DNA from: Globodera rostochiensis
Taxonomy: Eukaryota > Nematoda > Chromadorea > Rhabditida > Heteroderidae
NCBI GenBank assembly: GCA_018350325.1
Contig: JAEVLN010000002.1
Span: forward strand, 3,971,667-4,035,666
Length of the DNA: 64,000 nucleotides
Direction: 5' to 3'
In this document: piece after piece, positions 33,421-46,600 of the stretch
Numbering within the stretch: the first letter of the stretch is position 1
Layout of the letters: each line of letters begins with the position of its first letter
Notes under the pieces: model-generated
Told to the model about the DNA's origin: nothing
Database searches by the model: none
What the model saw: only the letters and a program-made list of their open reading frames with translations
Made by a program: the position numbers and the translations under genes

Positions 33421-36400
33421 TCAACGCGTTCTTTCAGCTCTTCCCTGCTGCCAAAGACCACATTCGAAGTGTGTAATTCCGTGTCTTAATTTTGAATTAT
33501 GAAAAAACGCCTTGGTCCAACAAACGGGCTCCAGCTTATCGGGGATGGCATTAAAGAATTTGTAGAATTCACTGAGCATAAGGTCCGAAAAGGTGGGCCG
33601 ATCACTGTACTCTTTGATCAGACTGAAAAACTTTTGGCATTTCAACAAAATTTGAACAATTTGTTGACCACATATTGACGAATTGAATGGTTTTGTGAGT
33701 GTAATTGTCCACCGGGCCCATGAAAATGGGGTCGCCGAACACAACTTGCTGAATTTGTGCGAAGAAAGCTTAAAAGTTTAGAATGGCTAAACAAATAAGT
33801 CGAAAAAATGTTGTAAAAAATTGGAACAGCCGTTACGGAAAGGCATTCCACCACATGCTCCGGCGCCAAAGATGGGGGAGGGCAGAACCCGATTTCTTAC
33901 ATTTTTGGACTCAAAATTCCGATTTCCGAAGCTTTTGAGGTGCCACGGAATCCCGGGTTTGGATTTTTGTAATTTTCTGAAGTCATCGACTCTCATCTTA
34001 TTTTTAATAAATAATACAGTAAAACAACAGTTCATACATTTGCTGCTCAGGTCCGGGTACGGATATTCGCCTCGGGCGGTTTCAATCTGTAAATAAAAAT
34101 AGGGAACAATTTTGACGCTATTGTACCAGTGAAATGCCAAGGCTCCACACATCGGTACGGATATCGTAGCCGTCCTGACTCGCCGTCAACCTTTCAGGCT
34201 TAAATTGGGTAGAAAACTCAAAAGGTTCGCCAAAACTTAACACATAAGACCATTAAAATAAAGTACTTCCCTACCGACATATACGGTCTGCAGCCGATAT
34301 CTTTCGTTTTAGCGATTGAATCCTTGAAAACACACGAATGTTATTTTCCTTGCAAAAAATCAAATTTTGCCTCAAGGTATCCGGAAATCCCAAAATCGCA
34401 TAATTTAATTTGTCCTCGAAAGTTCAGCAAAATGTTCGAAGGTTTAACATCTGAACTAAGAGGAAACTAATTTAAAAAATTGTTACCCTCACCTCTGTGA
34501 ATTATGCGCTTTAATTCCTTCAGGTCGTTCAGCGCGTTAAGGACCTGATTCAACAATTTAGAAAATTAAACACTCCGATAATATCAATTCTATTCTTTTT
34601 TATTTAATTCAAAGCTCCAATACAATTGAAAAGCTTTGTCTCGATCAGAGTAGCGCCCAAAAATGGCAAAATATGGCGCAGGGATCCAAAAATGGCAAAA
34701 TATGGCGCAGGGAATATGGCGCAGGGACCCAAAAATGGCAAAATATGGCGCAGGGACCCAAAAATGGCAAAATATGGCGCAGGGACCCAAAAATGGCAAA
34801 ATATGGCGCAGGGACCCAAAAATGGCAAAATATGGCGCAGGGAATATGGCGCAGGGACCCAAAATGGCAAAATATGGCGCAGGGAATATGGCGCAGGGAC
34901 CCAAAAATGGCAAAATATGGCGCAGGGAATATGGCGCAGGGACCCAAAAATGGCAAAATATGGCGCAGGGACCCAAAAATGGCAAAATATGGCGCAGGGA
35001 CCCAAAAATGGCAAAATATGGCGCAGGGACCCAAAAATGGCAAAATATGGCGCAGGGACCCAAAAATGGCAAAATATGGCGCAGGGAATATGGCGCAGGG
35101 ATCCAAAAATGGCAAAATATGGCGTAGGGACCCAAAAATGGCAAAATATGGCGTAGGGACCCAAAAATGGCAAAATATGGCGCAGGGATCCAAAAATGGC
35201 AAAATATGGCGCAGGGATCCAAAAATGGCAAAATATGGCGTAGGGACCCAAAATGGCAAAATATGGCGCAGGGAATATGGCGCAGGGACCCAAAATGGCA
35301 AAATATGGCGCAGGGAATATGGCGCAGGGACCCAAAAATGGCAAAATATGGCGCAGGGAATATGGCGCAGGGACCCAAAAATGGCAAAATATGGCGCAGG
35401 GACCCAAAAATGGCAAAATATGGCGCAGGGACCCAAAAATGGCAAAATATGGCGCAGGGACCCAAAAATGGCAAAATATGGCGCAGGGACCCAAAAATGG
35501 CAAAATATGGCGCAGGGACCCAAAAATGGCAAAATATGGCGCAGGGACCCAAAAATGGCAAAATATGGCGCAGGGACGACCCAAATGGCAAAATATGGCG
35601 CAGGAATATGGCGCAGGATCCAAAAATGGCAAAATATGGCGTAGACCCAAAAATGAAATATGGCGCAGGGACCCAAAAATGGCGGCAAAATATGGCGCAG
35701 GCCCTAAATGGCAAAAGGCGCAGGGGCCCAAAAATGGCAACATATGGCGCAGGGACGACAAAAATGGCAAAATATGGCGCATGGAGACCCAAAAAATGGC
35801 AAAATATGGCGCAGGGAATGGCGCAGGGACCCAAAAATGGCAAAATATGGCGCAGGGGACCCAAAAATGGCAATTGGCGCAGGGAATAGGGGCGCAGGGA
35901 CCTAAAAATGTGGCAAATATGGCGCAGGGAATAGCGCAGGGACCAACAATGGCAAAATAATTGCGCAGGGACCCAAAAATGGCAAAATATGGCAGGGGAC
36001 CCAAAAATGGCTATGGCGCAGGGAATATGGCGCAGGGACCACCTAGGCAATATGGCGCAGGGAATATGGCGCAAGGACCCCAAAAATGGCAAAATATGGC
36101 GCAGGGCCAATATGGCGCAGGGATATGGCGCAGGGACCTAAAAATAAATGGGCAGAATATGGCGGGGAATATGGCGCAGGGACCCAAAAATGGCAAAATA
36201 TGGCGCAGGGGGACCCAAAAATCAAATATATGGCGCAGGAATCGTATGGCGCAGGGACCCAAAAATGGCAAAATATGGCGGGGACCCAAAAATGGCAAAA
36301 TGCGCAGGGAGGACCCAAAAATGGAATATGGCGTAGGGACCCAAAAATGGCAAAATATGGCGCAGGGAATATGGCGCAGGGACCTAAAAATGGCAAAATA

Positions 36401-39400
36401 TGGCGCAGGGACCCAAAAATGGCAAAATATGGCGCAGGGACCTAAAAATGGCAAAATATGGCGCAGGGAATATGGCGCAGGGACCTAAAAATGGCAAAAT
36501 ATGGCGCAGGAGGGACCCAAATGGCAAAATATGGCGCAGGGACCAAAAATTGGCAAATATGGCGGCAGGGACCCTAATGCGGCACGGGAATATGGCGCAG
36601 GGACCTAAAATGGGCAAAATATGGCCGCAGGGAAATGGCAGCAGGGGACCTAAAATAATGGAAAATATGGCGCAGGGACCCAAAAATGGCAATATGGCGC
36701 AGGGACCAAAAATGCAAAATCTGGCGCAAGGGACCCAAACATGGCAACAATGGCGCAGGGACCCAAAATGGCAAAATATGGCGCAGGAATATGGCGCACG
36801 GGATCCTAATGGCAAAATATGGCGCAGGGACCCAAAAATGGCAAAATATGGCGCAGGACCCAAAATCAAAATATTGGCCGCAGGGACCCAAAAATGGCAA
36901 AACTATGGCGCAGGGAATATGGCGGGGACCCAAAATGGCAAAATATGGCGCAGGGACCCAAAAATGGCAAACTAATGGCGCAGAATAGGCGCAGGGCCCA
37001 AAAATGGCAAAATATGGCGCAGGGACCCAAAAATGGCAACTATGGCGCAGGACCCAAAAATGGCAAAATATGGCGCAGGGACCCAAAAATGGCAAACTGG
37101 CGCAGGGAATATGGCGCAGGGACCCAAAAATGGCAAAATATGGCGCAGGGACCCAAATGGCAAAATATGGCGCGGGACCCCAAAATGGCAAATATGGCGC
37201 AGGGACCCAAAAATCAAAATATGGGCAGGGACCCAAAAATGGCACAATATGGCGCAGGGACCCAAAAATGGCAATATGGCGCAGGGACCCAAAAATGGCA
37301 AATGGCGCAGGGAGGCAAAAATGGCAAAATATGGCGCAGGGACCCAAAAATGGCAAAATATGGCGCAGGGACCCAAAAATGGCAAAATATGGCGCAGGGA
37401 ATATGGCGCAGGGACCCAAAAATGGCAAAATATGGCGCAGGGAATATGGCGCAGGGACCCAAAAATGGCAAAATATGGCGCAGGGACCCAAAAATGGCAA
37501 AATATGGCGCAGGGAATATGGCGCAGGGATCCAAAAATGGCAAAATATGGCGCAGGGACCCAAAAATGGCAAAATATGGCGCAGGGAATATGGCGCAGGG
37601 ATCCAAAAATGGCAAAATATGGCGCAGGGACCCAAAAATGGCAAAATATGGCGCAGGGACCAAAAATGGCAAAATATGGCGCAGGGACCCAAAAATGGCA
37701 AAATATGGCGCAGGGACCCAAAAATGGCAAAATATGGCGCAGGGAATATGGCGCAGGGACCCAAAAATGGCAAAATATGGCGCAGGGAATATGGCGCAGG
37801 GACCCAAAAATGGCAAAATATGGCGCAGGGAATATGGCGCAGGGACCCAAAAATGGCAAAATATGGCGCAGGGAATATGGCGCAGGGACCCAAAAATGGC
37901 AAAATATGGCGCAGGGACCCAAAAATGGCAAAATATGGCGCAATGCATTCAAATTCAAACACTTTCACGCTGGATTTAGCGTGCATTCAGATTATGCAGA
38001 AAACTTGAGCTCAATATTGTTAATATTTTAGTTTTAATTTCTCACTCGTCTTGACCTTTTGAGCATTATGACCACCCTGGTCAAGATACTATAGCGTACC
38101 GTACCCCGCCCCCTTGACTCATATGAGTACCGTAATTCCGGTAATTCCGAGCACGACCTCCTCAAAGTGTTCCTTGGCAACGCCGTGCACCAATTTGTAA
38201 AGGCGCTCCAGCGAAAGGTCCATTAACTCCATGCAAATCAGACAATCGCCCTCAAATATTTAAAAAAATTGTTTTTAAGCGGCGAAACTTTTCAACATCG
38301 AAATTCTCGAAAAGCAGCAAAATTTAAGGTCCTACAATAATTTACCAGGTATTTAATTTTGGACTATTTTGTGAATGTTTCGACACGCTTTTCATGCACC
38401 TCGTGGAATGTGAGGCCGAAGTACCGAACCACGTCCGGCGTTGCGCCTGTGGACGCGTCCTGAATTGCGCGGACCTCTTTCTGCAGCTGTCGCATCGGAT
38501 GCACGTCGTCCGAGTCGTCAAACCTCGAGAGGGATTTTAATCGGCTTTTATCCCCACTAACCTGTTGGTGAGAACGCGGACACGCTAAATAGCAAAGAAG
38601 TCGAATGGGCGTGCAATTTAGCCTTATCGTATTGTGTTACTTTAAATTTTTCGAAACGAATGAACAACACAATTAGGGTTGGACACGGTCGGTTTTAAAC
38701 CGGGGGTCCCGGTTTTCGGTTAGGCCGGTTTTCCGACCCTCGGTTTCGGTTTAGGTTTTGGCCGACACCCTGTTAACCGAAAGCCGTAACCGGTTTAACA
38801 TCGTTAAATCAAAAAGATTTCTCGGTGGTTGGACCTTTCCATTCCTATTCCTAAAAAGCTTCAAAAACTTACCGTATTTTCAAAATATTGGTTGCAAATC
38901 TCTTAACAAATTGTAAAAATTCAAAATTTTCTCGGCGGCGCCGGCACCGCCGAGCCCCCCCCCCCCTAAAAGTAAAGCAGAATTCGCAAAAAAAGAAATA
39001 GCGTTTTAAGGCTATCGCTAATAAATTTTTGGATGCGGGCAAGGGGGTCGGCGGTGCTGATAGGCGCAGCCGAGAAAATTTTGAATTTTTGACTCAATTT
39101 ATTAAGATCTTTGCAACCAATATTTTAATTTGAAGCTTTTTAGAAATGGGAGAGATCCGGCGGCACCGGGAAAATTTTTTAAAATTTGATCTGTTTTTGT
39201 TAAAAAATCCAAAAATTCATAATTCCCCTGAAGACTGAAAATGTTCAAAAAATTTTCCCGGCAGCGCCATTGGACTGCCGGCGGGCCTCATATATCACAA
39301 ATTTCGGCAGGCAACACAATTACTTTTCGCAATTTTTGATGTAAAAAAGCAAATAAGTTCGTGCAAAATAAATTATTAATTTGAAATCCTTTTTGCTAAA

Positions 39401-40000
39401 TATTTAATACAAATTTTTCATTAAATTCCTATAAAAATCCCATCATTAGGGGTGTATTTTTTTCGTTTTTACAACCAAAACCGGTACCCCCGGATTAGGC
39501 CGGTTTTACGACCCCCGGTGTTCGGTTTCGTTTTTGGGCCAAAAAAGCCGGTTTTGTTGGTTTCAGATCGATTAACCACATGACCAACCCTAAGCACAAT
39601 GTATTTAATTAAATAAATAGATAAAAACCCAGAAATTTTGAAAATTCTGACTTTGAAATTGCAATTTTTGTGTCCTAAATTTTAAAGAATTTGGCATAAG
39701 TTTTGACCTTCTTTGCAGATCTGTACGATTTCCTAGCCCAAATTCCTGCCCTCGCCCGACCTTAACGGCAATTTCGCGTGCTGTCGGCACATGCACCATT
39801 TTGTGCACGTGTCCAAAACGGCCTGCGCCAATTTCACCCAGGTCGCGCAAATCTTCCACGCCGAAACGGTGCTCGCGCGAGTCGCCAGGAAAACAGAGAC
39901 GGCCGGACATGAACATTCGGACAAAGCGCCTAAATTGGCACAACGCTTTTTGAAAAATGTGCAAATTTAGAAGATTTTGTCGATCCTGTGAAAAAGCCAT
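33421..40000 (-). CDS. mkk-4: MAP kinase kinase 4 (dual-specificity kinase of the JNK/p38 pathway)
   Basis: Eleven exons: 40000-39761, 38584-38562, 38523-38400, 38250-38131, 34544-34493, 34450-34371, 34322-34275, 34198-34127, 34086-34038, 33768-33672, 33622-33421; 368 residues from ATG 40000. It has a glycine loop GEIGAGRFG (55-63), Lys80 in AVK, Glu104, HRDVKPSN (185-192), CDFG (204-207), activation loop [18 protein letters not shown] (Ser215, Thr219), and DVWSLGISL. The SIAKT loop and [10 protein letters not shown] match MKK4, which activates stress MAP kinases in the cytosol. All catalytic residues are intact. One intron (after 34371) starts with GC. The 3.6 kb intron before the HRD exon is mostly a 29-bp array. 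TTTTTCACAG just inside the proposed start could be an acceptor, so more N-terminal exons are possible near 40.1-40.4 kb. Confidence 0.9.
34655..37942. repeat. Intronic 29-bp minisatellite (3.3 kb) in the MKK4 gene
   Basis: Main unit GGGACCCAAAAATGGCAAAATATGGCGCA (29 bp), with an interspersed 14-bp unit GGGAATATGGCGCA that equals the main unit minus 15 internal bases. Copies are clean at 34655-35560 and 37320-37942 and full of single-base losses between. It lies in the intron 34545-38130. Neither strand of the unit contains a stop, so all six frames stay open for long distances; these frames are not genes. Confidence 0.97.
38673..39593. mobile_element. Terminal-inverted-repeat element (921 bp) in an MKK4 intron
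   Basis: The left end TTAGGGTTGGACACGGTCGG and the right end CATGACCAACCCTAA share a 10-bp perfect inverted terminus (TTAGGGTTGG), and both ends carry CGGTTT/AACCGG-rich DNA. The interior has CGGCGGCGCC/GGCACCGCCG stretches and no transposase frame. It resembles a non-autonomous DNA element and shares its end composition with 49048-49387 and 49930-50065. Confidence 0.6.
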
Positions 40001-40640
40001 CCTTCATTTAAAAAGATTGATATGCTTTTCATAATTTTTTAAGCTTTAGGCCCTAGGCCAATCCGTGCTAACATATAAGAGATTTGCTGAATGTCCGTCC
40101 CGTCCGGCACACAATGGTCCTGCTCCTCCTCGTCCTCTTCCCGCAACACATCACCCCGCACATCTGAAAGTGAATCAGAGTCAGTTCACTGCTTTTGCTT
40201 CCGTGACCGGAACAATCGCGCGAGGCGGGCGCGTCCGCGTGTGCCGGCGCCGCTGCGGACGACGAAGTTGGCGAATTGCAGCCAACGCCGACTTTCAAAC
40301 GCGCAAATGCGGGATGGCATTTGGACTGTTTTTGCAACAAAAAAAAGAATAAGTCCCAGAATTGGAATTTGGGCTTTCCCATAAAAAATCAAACCTCGGG
40401 CAAAAGTCGCGGCATTTTTGCGGATCGATGCCAACCGGTCGGATGATGTTTAGAGGAGGTCGAGATTTGTTGTTTATCCATTATTCAACAAATTTTTTTT
40501 TGCAAAAACCAACAAAATTAGTAAGAATCTATTCTCTTCGTATTGGACAAATAAATAAAATGCATCAAATATTGTTTAAAAGTCACAATTGGGATTAAAA
40601 CAACAAAAAAATGCAAACCAGCCAAAGTTGGCGTCGTGCA
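40001..40640. other. Region upstream of the MKK4 start
   Basis: On the minus strand 40060-40160 is open as a polar acidic stretch (VLREEDEEEQDHCVPDGT) after an AG, and 40190-40310 as a Ser/Ala-rich one (NSPTSSSAAAPAHADAPA). These resemble the disordered N-terminus of MKK4 proteins and may be further 5' exons, but no consistent splice phase into 39985 was found. Confidence 0.4.
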
Positions 40641-43600
40641 GGGGAAATTTCGTATTTTTGGGGCATTCCGTAATTCCGTATTTTTGGGGAAATTCCGTAG
40701 TTCCGTATTTTTGGGGCATTCCGTATTTTTGGGGAAATTCCGTAATTCCGTATTTATGTGGCATTCCGTATTTTTGGGGCATTCCGTAATTCCGAATTTT
40801 TGGGGCATTCCATATTTTTGGGGCATTCCGTAATTTCGTATTTTTGGGGCATTCCGTAATTCCGTATTTTTGGGGCATTCCGTATTTTTGGGGAAATTCC
40901 GTAATTCCGTATTTATGTGGCATTCCGTAATTCCGTATTTTTGGGGCATTCCGTAATTCCGAATTTTTGGGGCATTCCATATTTTTGGGGCATTCCGTAA
41001 TTTCGTATTTTTGGGGCATTCCGTAATTCCGTATTTTTGGGGCATTCCGTAATTCCGTATTTTTGGGGCATTCCGTAATTCCGTATTTTTGGGGCATTCC
41101 ATGTTTTTGGGACATTCCGTAATTCCGTATTTTTGGGGCATTCCGTAATACCGTATTTTTGGGGCATTCCGTAATTCCGTTTTTTGGGGCATTCCGTATT
41201 TTTGTGGCATTCCATGTTTTTGGGGCATTCCGTAATTCCGTATTTTTGTGGCATTCCGTAATTCCGTATATTGGGGAATTCCGTAATTCCGTATTTTTGG
41301 GGCATTCCGTAATTCCGTATTTTTGGGGCATTCCGTAATTCCGTATTTTTGGGGCATTCCGTAATTCCGTATTTTTGGGGCATTCCGTATTTTTGGGGAA
41401 ATTCCGTAATTCCGTAATTTTTGGCATTTCGTAATTTTTGGGGCATTCCGTAATTCCGATTTTTGGGGCATTCCAATTTTTTTGGGGCATTCCGTAATTC
41501 CGTATTTTTGGGGCATTCCGTAATTCCGTTTTTGCATTCCGTAATTCCTGTTTGGGGCATTCCGTAATTCCGTATTTTTGGGGCATTCCATGTTTTTGGG
41601 ACATTCCGTAATTCCGTATTTTTGGGGCATTCCGTAATACCGTATTTTTTGGGCATTCCGTAATTCCGTATTTTTGGGGCATTCCGTAATTCCGTATTTT
41701 TGGGGCATTCCGTATTTTTGTGGCATTCCATGTTTTTGGGGCATTCCGTAATTCCGTATTTTTGTGGCATTCCGTAATACCGTATTTTTGGGGCATTCCG
41801 TAATTCCGTATTTTTGGGGCATTCCGTAATTCCGTATTTTTGGGGCATTCCGTATTTTTGTGGCATTCCATGTTTTTGGGGCATTCCGTAATTCCGTATT
41901 TTTGTGGCATTCCGTAATTCCGTATATTGGGGAATTCCGTAATTCCGTATTTTTGGGGCATTCCGTAATTCCGTATTTTTGGGGCATTCCGTAATTCCGT
42001 ATTTTTGGGGCATTCCGTAATCCCGTATTTTTGGGACATTCAGTAATTCCGTATTTTTGGGGCATTCCGTAATTCCGTATTTTTGGGGCATTCCGTAATT
42101 CCGTATTTTTGTGGCATTCCGTATTTTTGGGGCATTCTGTAATTCCGTATTTTTGGGGCATTCCGTATTTTTGTGGCATTCCATGTTTTTGGGGCATTCC
42201 GTAATTCCGTATTTTTGTGGCATTCCGTAATTCCGTATATTGGGGAATTCCGTAATTCCGTATTTTTGGGGCATTCCGTAATTCCGTATTTTTGGGGCAT
42301 TCCGTAATTCCGTATTTTTGGGGCATTCCGTAATTCCGTATTTTTGGGGCATTCCGTAATTCCGTATTTTTGGGGCATTCCGTATTTTTGGGGAAATTCC
42401 GTAATTCCGTATTTATGTGGCATTCCGTAATTCCGTATTTTTGGGGCATTCCGTAATTCCGAATTTTTGGGGCATTCCATATTTTTGGGGCATTCCGTAA
42501 TTTCGTATTTTTGGGGCATTCCGTAATTCCGTATTTGGGGCATTCCGTAATTCCTGTATTTTTGGGGCATTCCGTAATTCCGTATTTTGGGGCATCCGTA
42601 ATTCCGTATTTTTGGGGCATTCCGTAATTCCGTATTTTTGGGGCATTCCGTATTCCGTATTTTTGGGGCATTCCGTAATTCCGTATTTTTGGGGGCATTC
42701 CGTAATTCCGTTTTTGGGGATTCCGTAATTCCGTATTTTTGGGGCATTCCGTAATTCCGTATTTGGCACCGTATTTTGGGGCATTCCGTAATTCCGTATT
42801 TTGGGGCATTCCGTAATTCCGTATTTGGGGCATTCCGTAATTCCGTATTTTTGGGGCATTCCGTAATTCCGTATTTTGGGGCATCGTAATTCCGTATTTT
42901 TGGGGCATTCCGTAATTCCGTATTTTTGTGGGCATTCCGTATCTTATTTTTGGGGCATTCCGTAATTCCGTATTTTGGGGCATTCCGTAATTCCGTATTT
43001 GGGGCATTCCGTAATTCCGTATTTTTTGGGGCATTCCGTAATTCCGTATTTTTTGTGGTTCCGTAATTCCGTATTTGGGGGATTCCGTAATTCCGTATTT
43101 TTGTGGCATTCCGTAATTCCGTATTTTTGGGGCATTCCGTAATTCCGTATTTTTGGGGCATTCCGTAATTCCGTATTTTTGGGGCATTCCGTAGTTCCGC
43201 CGTATTTTTGTGGCATTCCGTAATTCCGTATTTTTGGCATTCCGTAATTCCGTATTTTTGGGGCTTCCGTAATTCCGTATTTTTGGGGCATTTGTAATTC
43301 CGTATTTTTGGGGCATTCCGTAATTCCGTATTTTTGGGGCATTCCGTAATTGTATTTTTGGGGCATTCCGTAATTCCGTATTTTTGGGGCATTCGTAATT
43401 CCGTATTTTGGGCATTCCGTAATTCCGTAAAGTATTTTGGGGCATTCCGTAATTCCGTATTTTGGGCTCGTAAGTTCCGTATTTTTGGGAATTCCGTAAT
43501 TCCGTATTTTTGGGGCATTCCGTAACCGTATTTTTGGGGCATTCCGTATTCCGTATTTTTGGGGCATTCCGTAATTCCGTATTTGGGGCATTCCGTAATT

Positions 43601-46600
43601 CCGTATTTTTGGGGCATCCGTAATTCCGTAATTTTTGGGGCTCCGTATTCCGTATTTTTGGGGCATTCCGTAATTCCGTATTTTGGGGCATTCCGTATTG
43701 TATTTTTGGGGCATTCCGTAATTCCGTATTTTTGGGGCATTCCGTATTCCGTATTTTGGGGCATTCCGGAATTCCGTATTTTTGGGGCATTCCGTAATTC
43801 CGTATTTTTTGGGGCTCCGTAATTCCGTATTTTTGGGGCATTCCGTAATTCCCGTATTTTTGGGGCATTCCGTTTCCGTATTTTTGGGGCATTCCGTAAT
43901 TCCGTATTTTTGGGGCATCCGTAAATTCCGTTTTTGGGGCATTCCGTAATTCCGTATTTTTGGGGCATTCCGTAATTCCGTATTTTTGGGGCATTCCGTA
44001 ATTCCGTATTTTTGGGGCATTCCGTAATTCCGTATTTTTGGGGCATTCCGTAATTCCGTATTTTTGGGGCATTCCGTAATTCCGTATTTTTGGGGCATTC
44101 CGTAATTCCGTATTTTTGGGGAAATTCCGTAGTTCCGTATTTTTGGGGCATTCCGTAATTCCGTATTTTTGTGGCATTCAGTAATTCCGTATTTTTGGGG
44201 CATTCCGTAATTCCGTATTTTTGGGGCATTCCGTAATTCCGTATTTTAGGGCATTCCGTATTTTTGGAGCATTCCGTAATTCCGTATTTTTGTGGCATTC
44301 CGTAATTCCGTATTTTTGGGGCATTCCGTAATTCCGTATTTTTGGGGCATTCCGTAATTCGTATTTTTGTGGCATTCCGTAATTCCGTATTTTTGGGCAT
44401 TCCGTAGTTCCGTATTTTTGGGGCATTCCGTAATTCCGTATTTTTGGGGAAATTCCGTAATTCCGTATTTTTGTGGCATTCCGTAATTCCGTATTTTTGG
44501 GGCATTCCGTAATTCCGTATTTTTGGGGCATTCCGTATTTTTGGGGCATTCCGTAATTCCGTATTTTTGGGGCATTCCGTAATTCCGTATTTTTGGGGCA
44601 TTCCGTAATTCCGTATTTTTGGGGCATTCCGTAATTCCGTATTTTTGGGGCATTCCGTAATTCCGTATTTTTGGGGCATTCCGTAATTCCGTATTTTTGG
44701 GGCATTCCGTAATTCCGTATTTTTGGGGCATTCCGTAATTCCGTATTTTTGGGGCATTCCGTAATTCCGTATTTTTGGGGCATCATCTTCCGTAATAATT
44801 CCGTATTTTTGGGCATTCTAATTCCGTATTTTGGGGCATTCCGTAATTCCGTATTTTTTGGGGCATTCCGTAATTCTATTTTGGGGCAATTTCCGTAATT
44901 CCGTATTTTTGGGGGCATTCCGTAATTCCGTATTGGGGCATTCCGTAATTCCGTATTTTTGGGGCATTCCGTAATTCCGTATTTTTGGGCATCGTAATTC
45001 CGTATTTTTGTGGGCATTCCGTAATTCCGTATTTTTGGGGCATTCCGTAACCGTATTTTGGGGCATTCCGTAATTCCGTATTTTTGGGGCATTCCGTAAT
45101 TCGTATTTGGGGCATTCCGTAATTCCGTATTTTTGGGGCATTCCGTAATTCCGTATTTTTGTGGCACCGTAATTCCGTATTTTTGGGGAATCCGTAATTC
45201 CGTATTTTGGGGCATTCCGTAATTGTATTTTTGGGGCATTCCGTAATTCCGTATTTTTGGGGCATTCCGTAATTCCGTATTTGGGGCATTCCGTAATTCC
45301 GTATTTTGGGGCATTCCGTAATTCCGTATTTTTGGGGCATCGTAATTCCGTATTTTTGGGCATCCGTAATTCCGTATTTTGTGGCATTCCGTAATTCCAT
45401 TTTTGGGGCATTCCGTAATTCCGTATTTTGGGGCATTCCGTAATTCCGTATTTTTGCATTCCGTAATTCCGTATTTTTGGGGCATTCCGTAATTCCGTAT
45501 TTTTGGGCATTCCGATTCCGTATTTTTGGGGCATTCCGTAATTCCGTATTTTTGGTGGCATTCCATTCCGTATTTTTGGGGCATTCCGTAATTCCGTATT
45601 TTTGGGGCATTCCGTAATTCCGTATTTTTGGGGCATTCCGTAATTCCGTATTTTTGTGGCATTCCGTAATTCCGTATTTTTGGGGAATTCCGTAATTCCG
45701 TATTTTTGGGGCATTCCGTAATTCCGTATTTTTGGGGCATTCCGTAATTCCGTATTTTTGGGCATTCCGTAATTCCGTATTTTTGGGGCATTCCGTAATT
45801 CCGTATTTTTGGGGCATTCCGTAATTCCGTATTTTTGGGGCATTCCGTAATTCCGTATTTTTGGGGCATTCCGTAATTCCGTATTTTTGTGGCATTCCGT
45901 AATTCCGTATTTTTGGGGCATTCCGTAATTCCGTATTTTTGGGGCATTCCGTAATTCCGTATTTTTGGGGCATTCCGTAATTCCGTATTTTTGGGGCATT
46001 CCGTAATTCCGTATTTTTGGGGCATTCCGTAATTCCGTATTTTGGGGCATTCCGTAATTCCGTATTTTTGGGCATTCCGTAATTCCGTATTTTTGGGGCA
46101 TTCCGTAATTCCTGTATTTTTGGGGCATTCCGTAATTCCGTATTTTTTGGGGCATTCCGTAATTCCGTATTGGGCATTCCGTAATTCCGTATTTTGGGGC
46201 ATTCCGTAGTTCCGTATTTTGGGGCATTCTAATTCCGTATTTTTGGGGCATTCCGTAATTCCGTATTTTTGGGGCATTCCGTAATTCTATTTTTGGGGCA
46301 TTCCGTAATTCCGTATTTTTTGGGGAATTCCGTATTCCGTATTTTGCATTCCGAATCGTATTTTTGGGGCATCCGTAATTCCGTATTTTGGGGCATTCGT
46401 AATCGTATTTTTGGGGCATCGTTAATTCCGTATTTTTGGGTGCATTCCGTATTCCGTATTTGGGGCATTCCGTAATTCCGTATTTTTGGGCATTCCGTAA
46501 TTCCGTATTTTTTGTGGCACCGTAATTCCGTATTTTTGGGGAATTCCGTAATTCCGTATTTTGGGGATTCCGTAATTGTATTTTTGGGGCATTCAGTAAT

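Noticed and set aside
34590..38031. Long frames on both strands through the 29-bp array
   Set aside because: Both strands and all phases are open because the unit lacks stops; the array lies inside an MKK4 intron.
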